Shown here piece after piece: positions 23,101 to 36,702 of a stretch of 64,000 bases of DNA. The stretch comes from Mercurialis annua. Its lineage: Eukaryota > Streptophyta > Magnoliopsida > Malpighiales > Euphorbiaceae. The notes under the pieces were generated by a model. It worked only from the letters and a program-made list of their open reading frames with translations, was not told where the DNA came from and made no database searches. Location of the stretch: the NCBI RefSeq assembly GCF_937616625.2, contig NC_065574.1, forward strand, positions 7,008,501-7,072,500, given 5' to 3'. Within the stretch, counting starts at the first letter, position 1. Every line of letters begins with the position of its first letter. A program made the translations under genes and the position numbers.

Positions 23101-26100
23101 GGTTGTCTTACTGAACATTATTAGGAAGTATTTCATGAGTCTGAGTGGAAGTGGTAAACTCTGGCAGGCAATATCTTCTGCTGACATGGTAGTTATCATG
23201 GAGAAAGGACATGTGAAATGGATTGGAAGTTCAACTGACTTGGCTATGTCATCATATTCAGCATTCTCTCCACAAAATGAATTTGATACATTGTCTTATG
23301 TTCAAGAAAAGGAGCTCATCGCAAATACTTCTAGTGAAAGCAGAAAAAGCCCTTCACTGGACGAAGAATCTATTAAGGTTTCAGAAGGAGCACAAGAGAT
23401 TTTTGAACCTGAGCAGAGGAAAGAGGGTAGAGTTGAACTTTCTGTATACAAGTATGGTCATATATTCCATAGCTTACAATAAATAACAGTTACAGCTTTT
23501 CAGTTTTCTTGCTGGTTGATAATTGACCTAGTTTCTCCTGACTTGCACTAAAAGTGTTTACAATTTAATTCTTTTTTTTTCCGCAGAAGTTATGCAACTT
23601 TTTCTGGCTGGTTCATCACGACTATAATATGCCTTTCAGCTATTTTAATGCAAGCTTCACGTAATGGTAATGACTTGTGGCTTTCATATTGGGTTGACAC
23701 AACACGAAGTAGTCAGGAAGGATTCTCCACATCCTTCTATCTGGTAATTCAATTTCCTGTTTAATCATGATTTATTGTGTAAACCTACTACCTTATGGAT
23801 AGCATGATCTTGTGAAACATTGGGGTTTCTTGTTTCTGTATACTACTATTTTTTTCTTTCTGATTCAAGAAGTATACTACTGTTAATCATTCATTTTAAC
23901 TAACTAAACTTACAGGCCCGGAATATACCCCATATCCTTTCCTATTCACAGACTTTAATGCAATCAATGAGTAACGATATTAACAAAATTTGATCTGGCT
24001 TTCCAATCAATGGCTTTCCATAATCTTTAATAGGAAGCTCATATAGTGTATCAGGAGTTTGTTGAGACTGGGAAATTACAAAGTTGCATTTGTCCGTTCT
24101 TTGCTTTTTCCTTTTGAGCTGTAAACTTGTACCATATATTTTCCCAAATATACAATATATTGTGTAAGCTCATATAGTAGCTAAGCTAACTGCCTTAACT
24201 GCATCATGTCATGTAGTTTTAATATGACTTGTTGAGTGAATTTATTGGAACAAGAAAGTGCAACATATCTTTTCATGCGGGAATGGTTTCAGTCTTCATT
24301 GACTTGGCAACTGATGATGCAGGTTGTACTTTGCATCTTTTGTATTGTAAATTCATCTCTAACATTGGTGAGAGCATTCTCTTTTGCTTTCGGTGGCTTA
24401 CGTGCTGCAGTTGAGGTGCACAATATGTTATTTTATAAGCTTGTTGATGCACCTGTACAGTTTTTTGACCAAACACCTACTGGAAGAATACTAAACAGGT
24501 TAGAATGAGTGCTTAATAATTACATTTGTAATGTTTATCTGCTCTTATGCCAACATATTTAGTACATCTTGCAGGTTGTCTTCAGATCTCTATACAATAG
24601 ATGATTCTCTTCCATTCGTTCTCAATATTCTCCTTGCAAATTTTGTTGGCCTTCTGGGAATAGCAATAGTTTTGTCCTATGTTCAGGTATTGGCAAAAAT
24701 CGTCATTTTGGTTTTTTGGTTTATGGAAATGTCTGATTCCTTTTCTGCTAGAAGATTACTGGTTATAATTGGCTTTATATATGTGCAGGTCACCTTCTTG
24801 CTTTTAATGGTGCCATTTTGGTTTATTTACAGCAAGTTACAGGTATATATTGATTTGGAGATACCAGTCTCTTAAATTTCATTATTTCATCAACAAGATG
24901 CACAAAATTTTCATGCTTTTACACATCAGGAATTTGGGATTGCAGAACTCAGTAAATTATATTGTCCATAATCTGAGGGGTGAGATGAATGACTGCAACG
25001 AAAAGGAAAAGAATAGCAATTTTCTTAATGAATTAATAATAACAGAATTAGGAGACTTTTCATTTTGTGTACATTGTTATACATCTAATTGTGGGGAACT
25101 ATTTGAATTTGGAGCTTTGTACTTAGCAAAAAGTTCTGCAGTTCTTCTACAGATCAACATCCAGGGAACTGCGAAGGCTGGATAGCGTTTCTCGTTCTCC
25201 TATATATGCAACCTTTACAGAAACACTTGATGGATCGTCCACTATAAGGGCATTTAAGTCTGAGGTATATCATTTCTAAGAGTGATTTGTCTTAATTGTT
25301 GCTTGTTAAGTCTGCTTTTCTTCAGCTGACATACATTAGGATACAATCACTTTGGAGAGAACAATGATGTTCAGCATAATTATGGAGAAGTCATATATTA
25401 TTGTTCTCTGTTAGAATGTGTAGCTTTACTATATCTTAATGTTAAAATGTGTAGCTTTACTATATCTTAATTCTTATTGATTACTGCTAAAAGAATATAA
25501 TTAAGTGAGAAATCATATAGTCACTGACCGATGCTGGTTACAAACAGGAGTGTTTCTTGGCCAAGTTCACTGAGCTTGTGACCTTGTATCAACGAACTTC
25601 TTACTCGGAAACAATTGCGAGTTTGTGGCTTGCCCTGCGCCTCCAGGTATTTAGACAAGGGATGAGGGGACTATAATTTGGTACAAGATAGAGTTGTGTG
25701 AAACAAATCATTGCATGACTATACATTATTTTTCTAGTTATTCTACTGACCAGTGATATTTATTAGTTGTTAGGAGCATTTGTCATCTCATTTATTGCTG
25801 TGATGGCTGTTGTGGGATCCCGCGGTTATTTGCCAATTAGCTTTGGGACTCCTGGACTGGTGATTTCCTTATCTTCTATTTCGGCCTCTCTCTCTCCCCC
25901 CTCAAATACAAGATGTTTTAAGCATTTTATGAACTTCACTTGTTCTGGATCCAGGTAACAACAGAGGTTTTGTTTGCTTTTACAGGTTGGTTTGGCTCTA
26001 TCATATGCAGCTCCAATTGTGTCGTTGTTGGGAAATTTTCTTACAAATTTTACTGAAATAGAGAAGGAAATGGTTTCTGTTGAAAGAGCTCTTCAAGTAC

Positions 26101-28049
26101 TAATTTATTTTCTGATATCCTTTATTACTTTTCTATTTTCTCCATTCTTACATTTCTATCGCCACTTGTATTATTCACTCTTCATAGTACATGGATATTC
26201 CCCGAGAAAATCTTGAAGGATCGCAGTCACTGGATCCTAATTGGCCTTTTCAAGGATTGATCAAGTTTCAGAGTGTTACAATGAGATACAAGCCATCTTT
26301 GCCACCTGCTCTAAATGGTGTGAATTTCACTATCATAGGAGGAACACAGGTCAGTGCATGAAGCCTGTTGTTGACTAGAACTTAATTTCCATTTGATGAG
26401 TTGTTTTAGGAGTCGTAGATTTCCGGTAGCCAAATTTTCATATTGTAAAAGTTATATTCAAGTAGGTGGGAATTGTTGGAAGAACAGGGGCTGGAAAATC
26501 CAGTATCTTGAATGCCCTTTTCCACCTAACTCCAGTAAGCAGTGGTTGCATTCTGGTAGACGGCCTGAACATAGTTGATGTCCCTGTTAGAGATCTCCGA
26601 GCACACTTTTCTGTTGTGCCCCAGAGTCCCTTCCTGTTTGAAGGATCATTAAGGTATGCTTTTATTTGGTTATTTTGACAGCAACCATAATAGGATTCTA
26701 CACTTTCTTGGCAGTTAAGTTTGATTGTTTACTTTGCAGCACGAAATCATTTGATAGTACAAAGTTGTTTAAAAGTTAGTTTTTGCCTTTTTCGTATTTT
26801 TCTTGCAAACTTCCAGGGATAACCTAGATCCTCTCCAGATGAGTAATGATTTGAAAATTTGGAGCATTCTAGAGAAATGTCATGTCAAGGAGGAAATAGA
26901 AATGGCAGGTGGACTGGATATTCATGTAAAGGGGTCTGGATCATCATTTTCCGTTGGGCAAAGGCAGCTTCTGTGCCTTGCTCGTGCTCTTCTCAAGTCA
27001 TCTAAGGTAAAAGAATATTATCCATGTTGATCGATCATTCTTAATAATATGATCTACAACAGGACTGAGTAATTCTGCTATGCTTCTGAAACATGTTGTA
27101 TTTAGTTTATTCATGAACAGGAATAATAATTTATTGATATTTGTCCAATGGAGTAATTTGTCTATTAAGGAATTGAAAATTTTATTAAAACATTATTTTT
27201 ATAGCTTACATGAAATCACCAAATCATCTGATTTATTATATAGAACTAGCATTAAGTTCTCAATATTCCACTTATATCATATTGATAAACCATGCAGAAA
27301 AATACTTATTTCTGAGTTAGTAAAAATCTGTCAACTGAATAATTTTGAAATCAAACATTGATAAATGCATGGGAAAGAATGAATCTATATGTGTTGTGTG
27401 CGTGTGCATTTTCTTGCTGAAGGGTTACTAACACACTTTAAATTTTCAGGTACTTTGTTTAGATGAATGCACAGCTAATGTTGACACTCAAACAGCTTCA
27501 GCGCTACAAAATGTAATATCTACTGAATGCAAAGGCGTAACTGTGGTCACAATTGCTCATCGCATTTCCACTGTTGTGAATATGAACACCATCCTAGTTC
27601 TTGACCATGGCAATGTGGTATGGTTCTTCTTCTCTCATCCTTTCTTTCATGTGTTTTTTTTGCAGCTGGTTTATTCACCACTTGCTAATGAAAGCAAATT
27701 AATAACATTTTCCATAATCAATGGTCGGATAACATTGCAAATCTTCCACTTTGAGACCTTCTCAATGAACATAAAATGGAATCGAGGAGATAAAACTGTG
27801 AATTGAAATTGTGGAAATGTCATTTTTTTAGTACTGGTCCATCTATTGCTTCGTAAATATTACATTTGATCTAGAGGGACGTATTATTATAGTCGTGGCT
27901 GTTTGACAGTTCATTTCTACTTGACTCGAACCGCATGAACAATTAAAACTATTTTCTTGCCATGGTAGATTGAGCAAGGTAACCCACAAGCTCTTCTTCA
28001 AGACGAGTTCTCAAGATTTTCAAGTTTTGCGAAAGCTTCTACCATGTGA
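11168..28049 (+). CDS. ABCC13: ABC transporter C family member 13-type (MRP11-like) full transporter
   Basis: Thirty-six coding exons give 1461 residues: 11168-11212, 11701-11741, 11839-11926, 12503-12658, 12751-12882, 13162-13262, 14272-14335, 14609-14854, 15064-15133, 15540-15600, 16165-16252, 16858-16976, 17840-17937, 18577-18643, 19116-19233, 19346-19462, 20048-20128, 20219-20464, 20949-21050, 21136-21203, 21420-21551, 21758-21905, 23168-23451, 23587-23743, 24323-24498, 24575-24686, 24789-24842, 25142-25264, 25548-25646, 25767-25859, 25986-26096, 26188-26349, 26466-26653, 26817-27006, 27450-27617, 27969-28049. All phases close. NBD1: Walker [15 protein letters not shown], Walker B YMLDD, H-loop CTHN. 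NBD2: [29 protein letters not shown]. Two membrane domains precede the NBDs. The Asp after Walker B in NBD1 is normal for ABCC proteins. The family exports conjugates across membranes; the substrate is unknown. The ATG at 11183 is an alternative start; the exon 8 acceptor (TTTAAAG, 14608) is the least certain. Confidence 0.93.
11742..11838 (+). other. U12-type AT-AC intron (ABCC13 intron 2)
   Basis: The 97-base intron begins ATATCCTTTT, matching the U12 AT-AC donor consensus, has TTCTTGAC (11822-11829) as a U12 branch site with its last A 10 bases before the end, and finishes in AC. Removing it joins ...CFDN to LVFGFGAN in frame, agreeing with the plant ABCC13 N terminus. No GT-AG pair in this interval gives that join. 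Confidence 0.88.
19499..20002. mobile_element. Mutator-like MITE in ABCC13 intron 16
   Basis: A 504-bp unit with GGCCTAAT... and ...ATTAGGCC ends and long inverted arms containing CCTTTTAGCCCC, flanked by the perfect 9-bp duplication TAAACAAAA (19490-19498 and 20003-20011). Nine-base duplications are typical of Mutator-type elements. No coding capacity. Same family as 22375-22746 and 36703-37076. Confidence 0.85.
22375..22746. mobile_element. Mutator-like MITE in ABCC13 intron 22
   Basis: A 372-bp foldback with GGCTTATCCCCTTAAAA and its complement at the ends, and inner arms (CACCTTTTACCCCCAATTC) that pair over about 150 bases. The 9-bp flanks are AAAATACCT and AAAATACTT, one mismatch. Lies in the 1.26-kb intron between the exons ending at 21905 and starting at 23168. 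Confidence 0.8.
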
Positions 28050-29552
28050 TTCCTCGACTACTTTCATAGGTTGGTATAAACTCAATATTTTTCTGGATGT
28101 AATATCGTTTGTTCATTGTAATTTATCCCCGTCTTCAAACAAAGTTATCTCCTAGTCGTGCTAACTGCTAACAATGGACTTTGACCACTTATAGAAGCGT
28201 GACCAGCTAGCCGTCTGTAGTTAGGACTGATTCTCTAAATGATGCCTATAATTTAAATCAGGAAATGTTAACTTGTAGGTTTGTTGGAAATCTTATTGTA
28301 GTAATTCAATGATTTAACGTGATGTATTACCTATGTTGTGCATTTGTTTTCTTCTGTGAAATCTTGTAATCCTGAAAATCCTTCATACTGCCTGGGGTGA
28401 CTGTCAATGACCATGTTAAGCTGATGAGTTTCAAATTTGAACCGAACACGTAAGGAATTATATAGCACGAAAACAGAAACGAAAAACGAAAAAATAGATA
28501 AATTAAAATATAGAATTCTGGAGTCTCAAATGCTTTCAAGAAATGAACATCGGACGTAGAATTTGGAAATTTTCCGTGCAACTTATGTGAGATGTTTGTT
28601 TTGCTTTTATCTTATAAATATGCGAATTTGGCGCAACGGATGTGTGAGATAATTTTTTGAAACAAAAATAAGAAAGTGAATAGTTGATGCATTGATTAAA
28701 ACACAAATGTTAGGCTGGTAACTACTAGTGGGGATTAAAGTGGATGCTTGACTCGTAGGTAATGCCCATTTTCCAAAAATTTACATACTTCTACATAACT
28801 TTTAATAGCTAAAGTTGCAGAATTTGTGTTTTAAGCCGAAAGGATTAATGCCTTTTCCTCTTCAATGACTATGGTAGGGGACCATTAAAAAGGTTTACTT
28901 GTATAATGCCACGATTGCTATTCTATTTAATAGTTTCATTATGCATAATTGTACATATTAAAAGATCACAAACTATATATGATCTAAAATTTCTAATACA
29001 TAGCATCTAAATGTAGATTATAGTATATGTTATTATTATAATTGATTTGTTAGAGAATAATGACACTACTTTTAACACTTTTTTTTTTAATTATTCTGTC
29101 AGATTTATTATGTAGTCTCTAGAATTATGTATTTTCAACGTGACAAAAGATGATGAGCCTTCTTATATCAATATCTTACTCAATGTTAAAGTTTGTTGAT
29201 TTATGATGTTTCAGATCACTCGAACTAAGATTACATGCTAGCCATTAAACTTGGGAGAAACCCTTGACCCTTTCAAAAAAGAAATTGGCGATATGGAATT
29301 CTTGTTTAGACCGAGTTTCTTTTTTATGAATCACTCATAAAAAATTTGCTATCTTTGAATAGCGAAGTTCACTCATGTCAGACTGATACGCTATGAATTC
29401 GATTTAGGTAAGAATCTAAGTTTTCATAAAATGTTGTAAATGCCGCAAATGGATTATGGATTAATCTACAGTGTGTTAGAGAAAAAAAAGTGTACAACTA
29501 AACTGACTAGCTATTAACATTTATCATTTGCATTATAAAGAGCAAACATAGA
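28050..29552. other. Intergenic region between convergent ABCC13 and HLS1-like genes
   Basis: Holds the 3' regions of both genes. No coding frame, repeat with target duplication or RNA gene was recognised. Confidence 0.5.
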
Positions 29553-32227
29553 TCAAAGATCACGAGGGTCAACATAAATAACTTTTGAAGGTCTTGATTT
29601 CACCCAATCGGACGGCTCATGATCATCATCATCATCATTACTAATTTTCTTGATGCACCATAAATCTTCCGCCCAAGAAAATTTCCTCCAATGTGGGATC
29701 ACATCTCTAACCGGGTCCCCGTGGCCCACTTCAGCCACCACAGCCCCACACCCATCATCATCTCTAGCCATATTATGTGCAAAGCCACATAGAGCCTTCA
29801 TGAGCCGCGGTGCATGTTCACCTTCCATATGCAAGCCATGCAAGAAATAAACTCCAAATTGTCTAAAAACATCAGGAAATGAAGGCAACTTTAGCCATGG
29901 CATACATGAATCAAGAACCCTAGAACCTTTACAAAATGCATATGTTAGCTTTGAAACTCCTTTTACTTGTAATTTGAACACTTCCTTAGTGTTCCATACA
30001 CTTAATATCGCAAAACATGACGGAAGACGATCAATTTCTGTGTTCGGATTCCATTTTGAGAGATTTTTTTTGGGTATGGCCATAAATGTGCCTAAATTTA
30101 GGTTATTTGATAAAATTGAACCAATGTCTTGAGGGAAAAATTCTGCGTTGGCAAATGCTCGACGATAAATTATTTCCGCCAGTTTCGGAGTTAGTCTGAC
30201 GATGGTTATGTTGGAGTTTAATGGTTTGTAATGGGCGTGAACCGGTTGCACTAACATGGAAAGAGCACGGAATTTTGAGTAAGAGCATTTTCTAGTAAAT
30301 AGATTGACGGAAGGCTCATTGGTGCAATCTGTTGCGATATATGTGTACTCAACGCCTTTTTTCTTACACCAATTTTCCGTCTCTTGCACTAATTTGATAC
30401 CGATGCCTAGTCTCCTGCAATCAAAAATATTTTTGGTATATGAGAAACTAACAAAACTATAAAGTGAATGGCATAATTAGACGGACAATATATTAATTTA
30501 GATGATTAATTGTGATAAATTTTATGTACATTATAACATAATCAACAAATATATTTTGTTTTTGCTTTTAATGTTGGTTTTTGTCCAATGTACGTTGGAT
30601 ACGTACCTGAGGTACTTAATTAGGTTAATTGTAGATTGTTTTTGAAAAAAGCAAGGAACATTTTAGAAGATAATATAATAAAAAAGATTCTTTGAATTTG
30701 AAATGCTCATTCTTTGATCATGGTCACATCTAGAAAAGGCTTTTGCCTAATTTTTATTAGACAATCCAAAATAAATAACGTTAAATAAAAATAGTGGGGT
30801 TTTTTCTATTCATTTCTTTAAGAAAATATATCTTATATATACATATATAACTAAACATTTGATATACTTGTAACCTACTATTAAATTATAAGCAGTATGT
30901 TAATTAATAGACTCTCATAAATTTACATGTTATTTCAAAAACTTGCATGTCGTACTAATAGTGAAACCGAAAACGAAGGAAAATGTGAGAAAAACTACCG
31001 ATAAAAAATTTAAAATAAAATCATTCAAAATAATATTAATAAAGAAAAATCGAAAACAATCAGTGATTGACGGCTAGAAGGACAGTGATTCACTTCGCAC
31101 TTTAGTTCCGCCTCTTAGTAATAATATATTGTAATGTATTAGAATAAAAGTTGAAAATATTGGAAATAAAAACCTAGGTAGCATGAAAGTAGACAACAAG
31201 ATACAAAGAACAAATAGTTTCTCTTTATGGTCGAATCTAATCGTGTTTTGTGAGGGTGAAAATGCATGAAATAAAAGAATTGTCGTTTCTTTTTTCTAAA
31301 AATAGAGGGACCACTCACATAAGCAACTTTTATACTAAAGATAAAAAAACATTTCGGAATTATGGATTTCAAATTTCAAATACACGTCACACTTTTATTC
31401 CTCAAAATGTAAATAATAAAATAGATATGATTCTTAAAATATGGTTGCAAAATGTAAGGAAACTGAAAACATTTTGTATGATAAGGTAATTATTGTCATG
31501 GAGAATTTTCTTGGAGAATATATGTAACGGCAAATCACTGAAAAGACTTTTAAAAATAATCATATAATAATAACCGAATTTAACCATCAAAAGGTCAAAA
31601 GAGATTGAATTAAATTAATGATTAATAAAAATGCAATGATAGGGCAAAAGTAGTTAAGAAACTAATTAAAACATTAAAATAATAATGAGAATAATAAAAA
31701 GAATAACAATAACCTGTGAGTAGGAGAGACCCTTAATCCCAAAATGTAAGCCATATTTACATAACCTAATGAATTTCCTCTTGTCACTGTTTTAATGCAT
31801 ACTCTTATTACTCCAACTATAGTTTTTTCTTCTCCATATTCTGCTATCTGAACACAATATATACATATACATATACATCATCTATCTCGCAAAATTATAT
31901 TTATATAGCACGGAAATAAAATATTAAAATTAAAAACGTCTAAAACGAAGAAAAGAATAAAAAAATATATTACTTGAAAAGTTTACGTGTGCAATAATTA
32001 ACAAGTACCATCATAACATGAGATGGAAAATGACGAATGCGACATATCGGGTCGCCCAAAAGATCAGTGACAAGAGAAGGTTTTCCTTTCTGACCAACTT
32101 CGCATCTCTTCTCCATCTCCTCCACCGCCGCCTTATCTCTTTCCTCATCGTATTCTCTCACCGTCACCGCCTCCTCAGCGTTGATCGGACAAATGGGAAA
32201 AGTCTGAGCAGCCACTTTAAACGACAT
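29553..32227 (-). CDS. HLS1: HOOKLESS1-like GNAT N-acetyltransferase
   Basis: Three minus-strand exons, 32227-32009, 31847-31714 and 30414-29553, encode 404 residues; Arabidopsis HLS1 has about 403. VTVREYDEERD near the N terminus, CRIRHFPSH, CIKTVTRG, and the acetyl-CoA loop HRRLGIG at the exon 2/3 junction (about residues 117-123) are diagnostic of the HLS1 family. The large last exon holds the plant-specific C-terminal domain, and GAT codon repeats near the end encode a short Asp run. In Arabidopsis HLS1 is a nuclear acetyltransferase-like regulator of apical hook formation in ethylene, auxin and light signalling. Whether this copy is HLS1 itself or an HLS1-like paralogue cannot be told from one window. 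The frame is intact and intron 2 is about 1.3 kb. Confidence 0.9.
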
Positions 32228-32336
32228 GGCGTAAGCAATAGCTATAGAGAGTGAAGTGAATTAGTACGAAATAGCTACAGAGAATGAAGTGAAGTGAATT
32301 AGTTTATATGTATTTGTTATGTGCAACTATGCACTT

Positions 32337-32368
32337 GTATATATAGTAGGGGGATTGCTGACGTGGCA
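32337..32368 (-). promoter_or_regulatory. HLS1-like promoter: TATA box and ACGT element
   Basis: On the minus strand CTATATATAC (32346-32337) lies about 110 bases upstream of the start codon, a usual TATA position. Just upstream, TGCCACGTCA (32368-32359) is a G-box/ABRE-like ACGT core that could bind bZIP or bHLH factors. Function is inferred from the motifs only. Confidence 0.5.
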
Positions 32369-33767
32369 TCTTCACTAGTCTAGGTGGAATTGTTTTTTGT
32401 GGCTCTTTAAATATTATATTCATTTATATGAGTGATATAGCCGTCAAGATGCTTAATTATATTAATGTAAATGTTGATTATGATTATAGTATTAGATATG
32501 GTTCTAATTATTGCTTCATATGAGATACTAAGGGTCTTTTTATCATGGGTAATATCATTAGCTCTCATGCCATATTGTATATAATAATGATTAGAATATG
32601 ATTGCTATTATTTAACGATATCGTATATCTGCAATAAGAATATACATAACTGATCGATTAAAAAATATAAATCAAATTGAGTTAGAAATTAATATTTGAT
32701 TTAGTTTGGCTTTTCATTTTACTAAAATATAAAGTATCTTTTTGAAATTTTAAATAAAAAATATAAAAATATTATGAAAATAAAATTAGTGCCCAAATCT
32801 ATATACATGAGATGATTTTTAAAATATATTTAAAATAATTTATTTTGATAATTTTACCTTTAAAACAATTATTATAATTTTCACAATTATTTAATTGATA
32901 TATGACATGTTGTATTGTTTAAAACTGTCAAAGTTAGAAGGAAATTTTAAAAGATGCATATTTAAATTCCTCTAATTCATTATTACAAATACAAAATATA
33001 TATTGTTAATTGAATAAGAAGACAAAAAGTTTTAAGTCTTTTCACCATTAGACCTAAAATACAGATATTATAAAGAAACATGCATATAATTGGAAGTTAA
33101 TTAAATGGAGTTTTTCTCTTATTGTATCCTTAAACTTTCCGCCTTCTTTCATAGAGGTTAAGTGAATGATTGAATTTGGGTAGTTACTAGAATTAACCTA
33201 ATTATTACTTAGCCACTTAGTGGTAAATTGTAATTGAGCTAATAATGTATTTTTAATTTCTAAATTAGCCAATAATTTTAAAATTACCTTTAACTATCTA
33301 TTCCGAGATAAAACAAATTGATTATTAATTTAATTTGTTTGAAAGATTGATCAGTCAAAAATAAATTATATATTTTTTTATTAAATCGGTTCAACTATTT
33401 AAAACGGTCAGATTTACTTTTTGAAATATCGATAGAAGCAATCAAATCCAATTAATAACTTTCTGACTTATTGATTTTTTTTTGTAAAGGTACATTTGGA
33501 ACAAGAAACTTGAAACTTATTGAATGAATTATTAATAGCATGATAATTGTGATTATTAATTTAGGGTAGAATGGAAAAAATGATTAGTAGCTTGAAACTC
33601 TTTTGAATTGAGAAGCAAAAAAATGTGATACACCCAAGGCCAAGGACCAATTGAATTGCTCAAAAACGTTCACACCAATTATTGGTGAAGGTGGTGAGAA
33701 TCATGATGATTTGTAGTCTGTAGGTAGCAGCGCACCACGTTTTCCTGTGAACATGTTTCTGATCATC
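32369..33767. other. AT-rich intergenic DNA
   Basis: Upstream of the HLS1-like gene. No coding frame, paired repeats or other feature recognised. Confidence 0.4.
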
Positions 33768-33775
33768 ACCATCAC

Positions 33776-34545
33776 TAGGGGTGTAAATGAACCGAGCCGA
33801 GCCGAGCTTTGCAGTGTTCATGTTCGGCTCGTTTAGCGAACAAGGTGTTCATGTTCGGTTCATGTTCAGTCGAGCTTTGAACAGAGTGTTCATGTTCGGT
33901 TCGTTTAAATTTTATAGTGTTCATGTTCGGTTCGTGTTCAGCTCGTGTTCGTTCGTTTAGCCGCTAAACGAACAAGTTCACGAACGAGCTCACGAACGAG
34001 CTCGATAAGTACTAAACGAGCTCGTTCACGAACAAGCTCGCGAACGAACTCGATAAGTACTAAACGAGCTCGTTCGTGAGCCCGCTCGTTTAGCGGATAA
34101 ACGAACGAACACGAACTTTTAAACGAACAAACACGAATATGAGCTGAATAAATTAAAAACAATCTAATCGAACTCGTTCACGAATATGAGCTGAATAAAT
34201 TAGAAACATAATTGTACAAATTAATCTAGATATGAATTAGTTCACGAACACCTAATCGAGTTTCTAAACGAGCTTGTTCGTGAACTATATACGAGCTCGT
34301 TCACGAACTTGTTTACGAACTCTTAGTCGAGCTCGTTCACGAGCTTGTTCATGAACTCTTATTCGAGCTGTTCGCGAACATAAACGAGCTGAACACCACT
34401 ATGTTCATGTTCGGCTCGTTTATATTAACGAACATAAAATCAAATTCGAGCTCGGTTCGTTTAGAATACGAACGAACATGAACCGAGCTCTTGTCGAGCC
34501 GAACACCGAGCTGCTCGCGAACGGCTCGGTTCATTTACACCCCTA
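33776..34545. mobile_element. Non-autonomous hAT element with internal inverted arrays
   Basis: The 770-bp unit starts TAGGGGTGTAAATGAACC and ends with its complement (terminal inverted repeat about 24 bp), flanked by a perfect 8-bp duplication ACCATCAC (33768-33775 and 34546-34553), the hAT signature. The interior is dominated by GTTCATGTTCGG and ACGAACGAGCTCG motifs in both orientations, able to form many alternative stems. No transposase is encoded; the open frame with repeated ELVRERARLVLI is a read through the array. Confidence 0.9.
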
Positions 34546-34553
34546 ACCATCAC

Positions 34554-36125
34554 TTAGTAATACCAAGCTAGTGCATTTTTTCTTTTATTTTCACTTACTT
34601 TTCCTCTTTTTAATTTTCTAAAAATATTTAAAATTCATTAAACTATATATAAAATACAAACATAAAAATCATATTACAGATTTTCACATACAAGCTTCCA
34701 AATCAAATCAAAATAATAAACAATATGGGAAAAATTAATCAAAAGGATGGATTAAACCGTTGATATATAAAAAGTCATAGTGAATAAAATCCATTAGAAA
34801 AATAGAATCTAATTACTAATCAATGAAATGAATCACATTTCCGTTAAAAAAAATTACTAATCTCGTTCGATTTGATCGTTTCCGGAACTTAATCTATTAT
34901 ATTAACCATTTCGAATAAATAACCAAATAAAAGTTTTAAGAGGCAAAATACAACTAAGATTTTATCTAAATATCTACATAATTTCTATCTTTTAATTATC
35001 TATAGAATCTTGATCAAATTAAAAAACTATCTATAATTCAAATAAATCAATCAATCTAATGCAAATCTAAAAGACTTTGATTAAACTTTGATCAAAAATT
35101 TCACATTCTTTTCTTAATTATTAACCTAACTTTAAAATTTAAAACATCAAATAATTTTTTTCTAAAAGAATTGATGTGAAACATAAAAATATATATTATT
35201 GGTCCGTCCATCTTGCTTCCCCCTTGGTTCCCCCCTGAACATGTGTTGGATAAGCAGTAACTAAGACAAGTGGAAAAAGTACCGTTTTCAGTGAAATTTA
35301 TTCGAATAAGGACAGACGTGTCCACTTGTGTTTTATTGTGGATTAAACTTTGCCCTAAATGGTCCAAACAATATAATGCAATTCTGCTCAATTTCTGTTT
35401 CTTTATCTCTTACATTTTATTTCAATTACTATTTTACATTTCTAGGAACCTCTACACTGTACATAAACACGCTTCTATTTTCAATCGAAGATTCTGAATT
35501 ATCAAAAATGTGTTCACATTAAACTAAAAATATTAAAATATTATATTCTTTATTCAACTCATATTATCATATAGTCTTGATTCTGTTGAATATATGTCAT
35601 ATCGAATAATAGAATATAGTAATTGATTATTACCATAGATCTTATAACTTTAAATTAAACAAATCCACTATTGAAGACACCAAGTTAACAACTTAACATC
35701 ATAATTAATTTAAAATTTTGAAGTCTTTTTCAATGAAAACAAACTTTATAAAAAGTAAAAGATAAAATAATTTTTATTCACAGTTTTAACAAAAATGTTA
35801 AAAGAAAACTTTTATATATATTTTCGCTACTGAAACCTATCATGTTAGAATTGATCCATCGATAAAAAGCAAGCGGCAAAGAATTTACCTGACAAAAAAA
35901 TTTCCACGGCTAATTTTATTAATAAAATTGACTCCAAATTGATAATAAATTATACTCCATATAATTACAACTTAAACAATAGATCGATAATGGTTCTGAT
36001 AAGTTATTAAATCATTTACTACTAGATGAATTAAAAATATTTTGAGTTTCTTCAAATTTAAGTTTATTGATAGTGTAAGTACTATTTTTAGCATACATTA
36101 TTATTTGACGGTGTAAGTATTATTT
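34554..36125. other. AT-rich intergenic DNA
   Basis: No supported gene or repeat boundary seen. Confidence 0.4.
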
Positions 36126-36128
36126 TTA

Positions 36129-36602
36129 GAGCAAATTATTATGACATCCCTCACATTTGACATAATTCATAGTTTAGTCCCTCTTGTTAAAAATTGAACT
36201 ACATAGCCTCTCACTTTTATTTTTGTCAACGTTTTAGTCCTTCCGTCCATTTTTGATGTTAGTCAACGAAGTCAACGAAACTATATGGTCCCTCATTTTT
36301 TATTTTTCTCAACGATTTTATCCCTCACTTTTGTTTTTGTCAACGATTTCGTCCCTCAATTTTGATCATTAATTTACGCATAAGTATTTTAACTTCGTTG
36401 ATTAACACCAAAAATGGATGGAGGGACTAAAATATTGACAGAAGCAAAAGTGAGAGTCCACATAGTTTAATTTTCAAACAGGAGAGGCCACATAGTTTAG
36501 TCTCTCCTGTTTGAAAATTAAACTATATGGCCTCTCACTTTTGAAAATTAAACTATATCTTAGATAGAGGCCACATAGTTTAATTTTCATAGTAATTTGC
36601 TC
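36129..36602. mobile_element. PIF/Harbinger (Tourist)-like MITE
   Basis: The ends GAGCAAATTATTATG and CATAGTAATTTGCTC are inverted repeats, flanked by TTA on both sides (36126-36128 and 36603-36605), the 3-bp duplication used by Harbinger-type elements. The interior has several inverted and direct copies of TTAGTCCCTC and GGCCACATAGTTTAATTTTC blocks. No coding capacity. Confidence 0.7.
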
Positions 36603-36702
36603 TTACTTTTATTCGGCATTGCTACTTTATAAAAAAAAACTAGACAAACATCTATATAAAACAAGCTAACATATTGCTAAGCTAATTTTATTTTTTATTT
36701 TT

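Noticed and set aside
26817..27006. FSVGQ instead of LSGGQ in NBD2 as evidence of a dead ATPase site
   Set aside because: LSVGQ-type signatures are normal in NBD2 of ABCC proteins; Walker A, Walker B Glu and H-loop His are all present.
33938..34162. Arg/Glu-rich repeat protein (ELVRERARLVLI repeats)
   Set aside because: Encoded by the GAACGAGCTCG array of a hAT element with verified ends.
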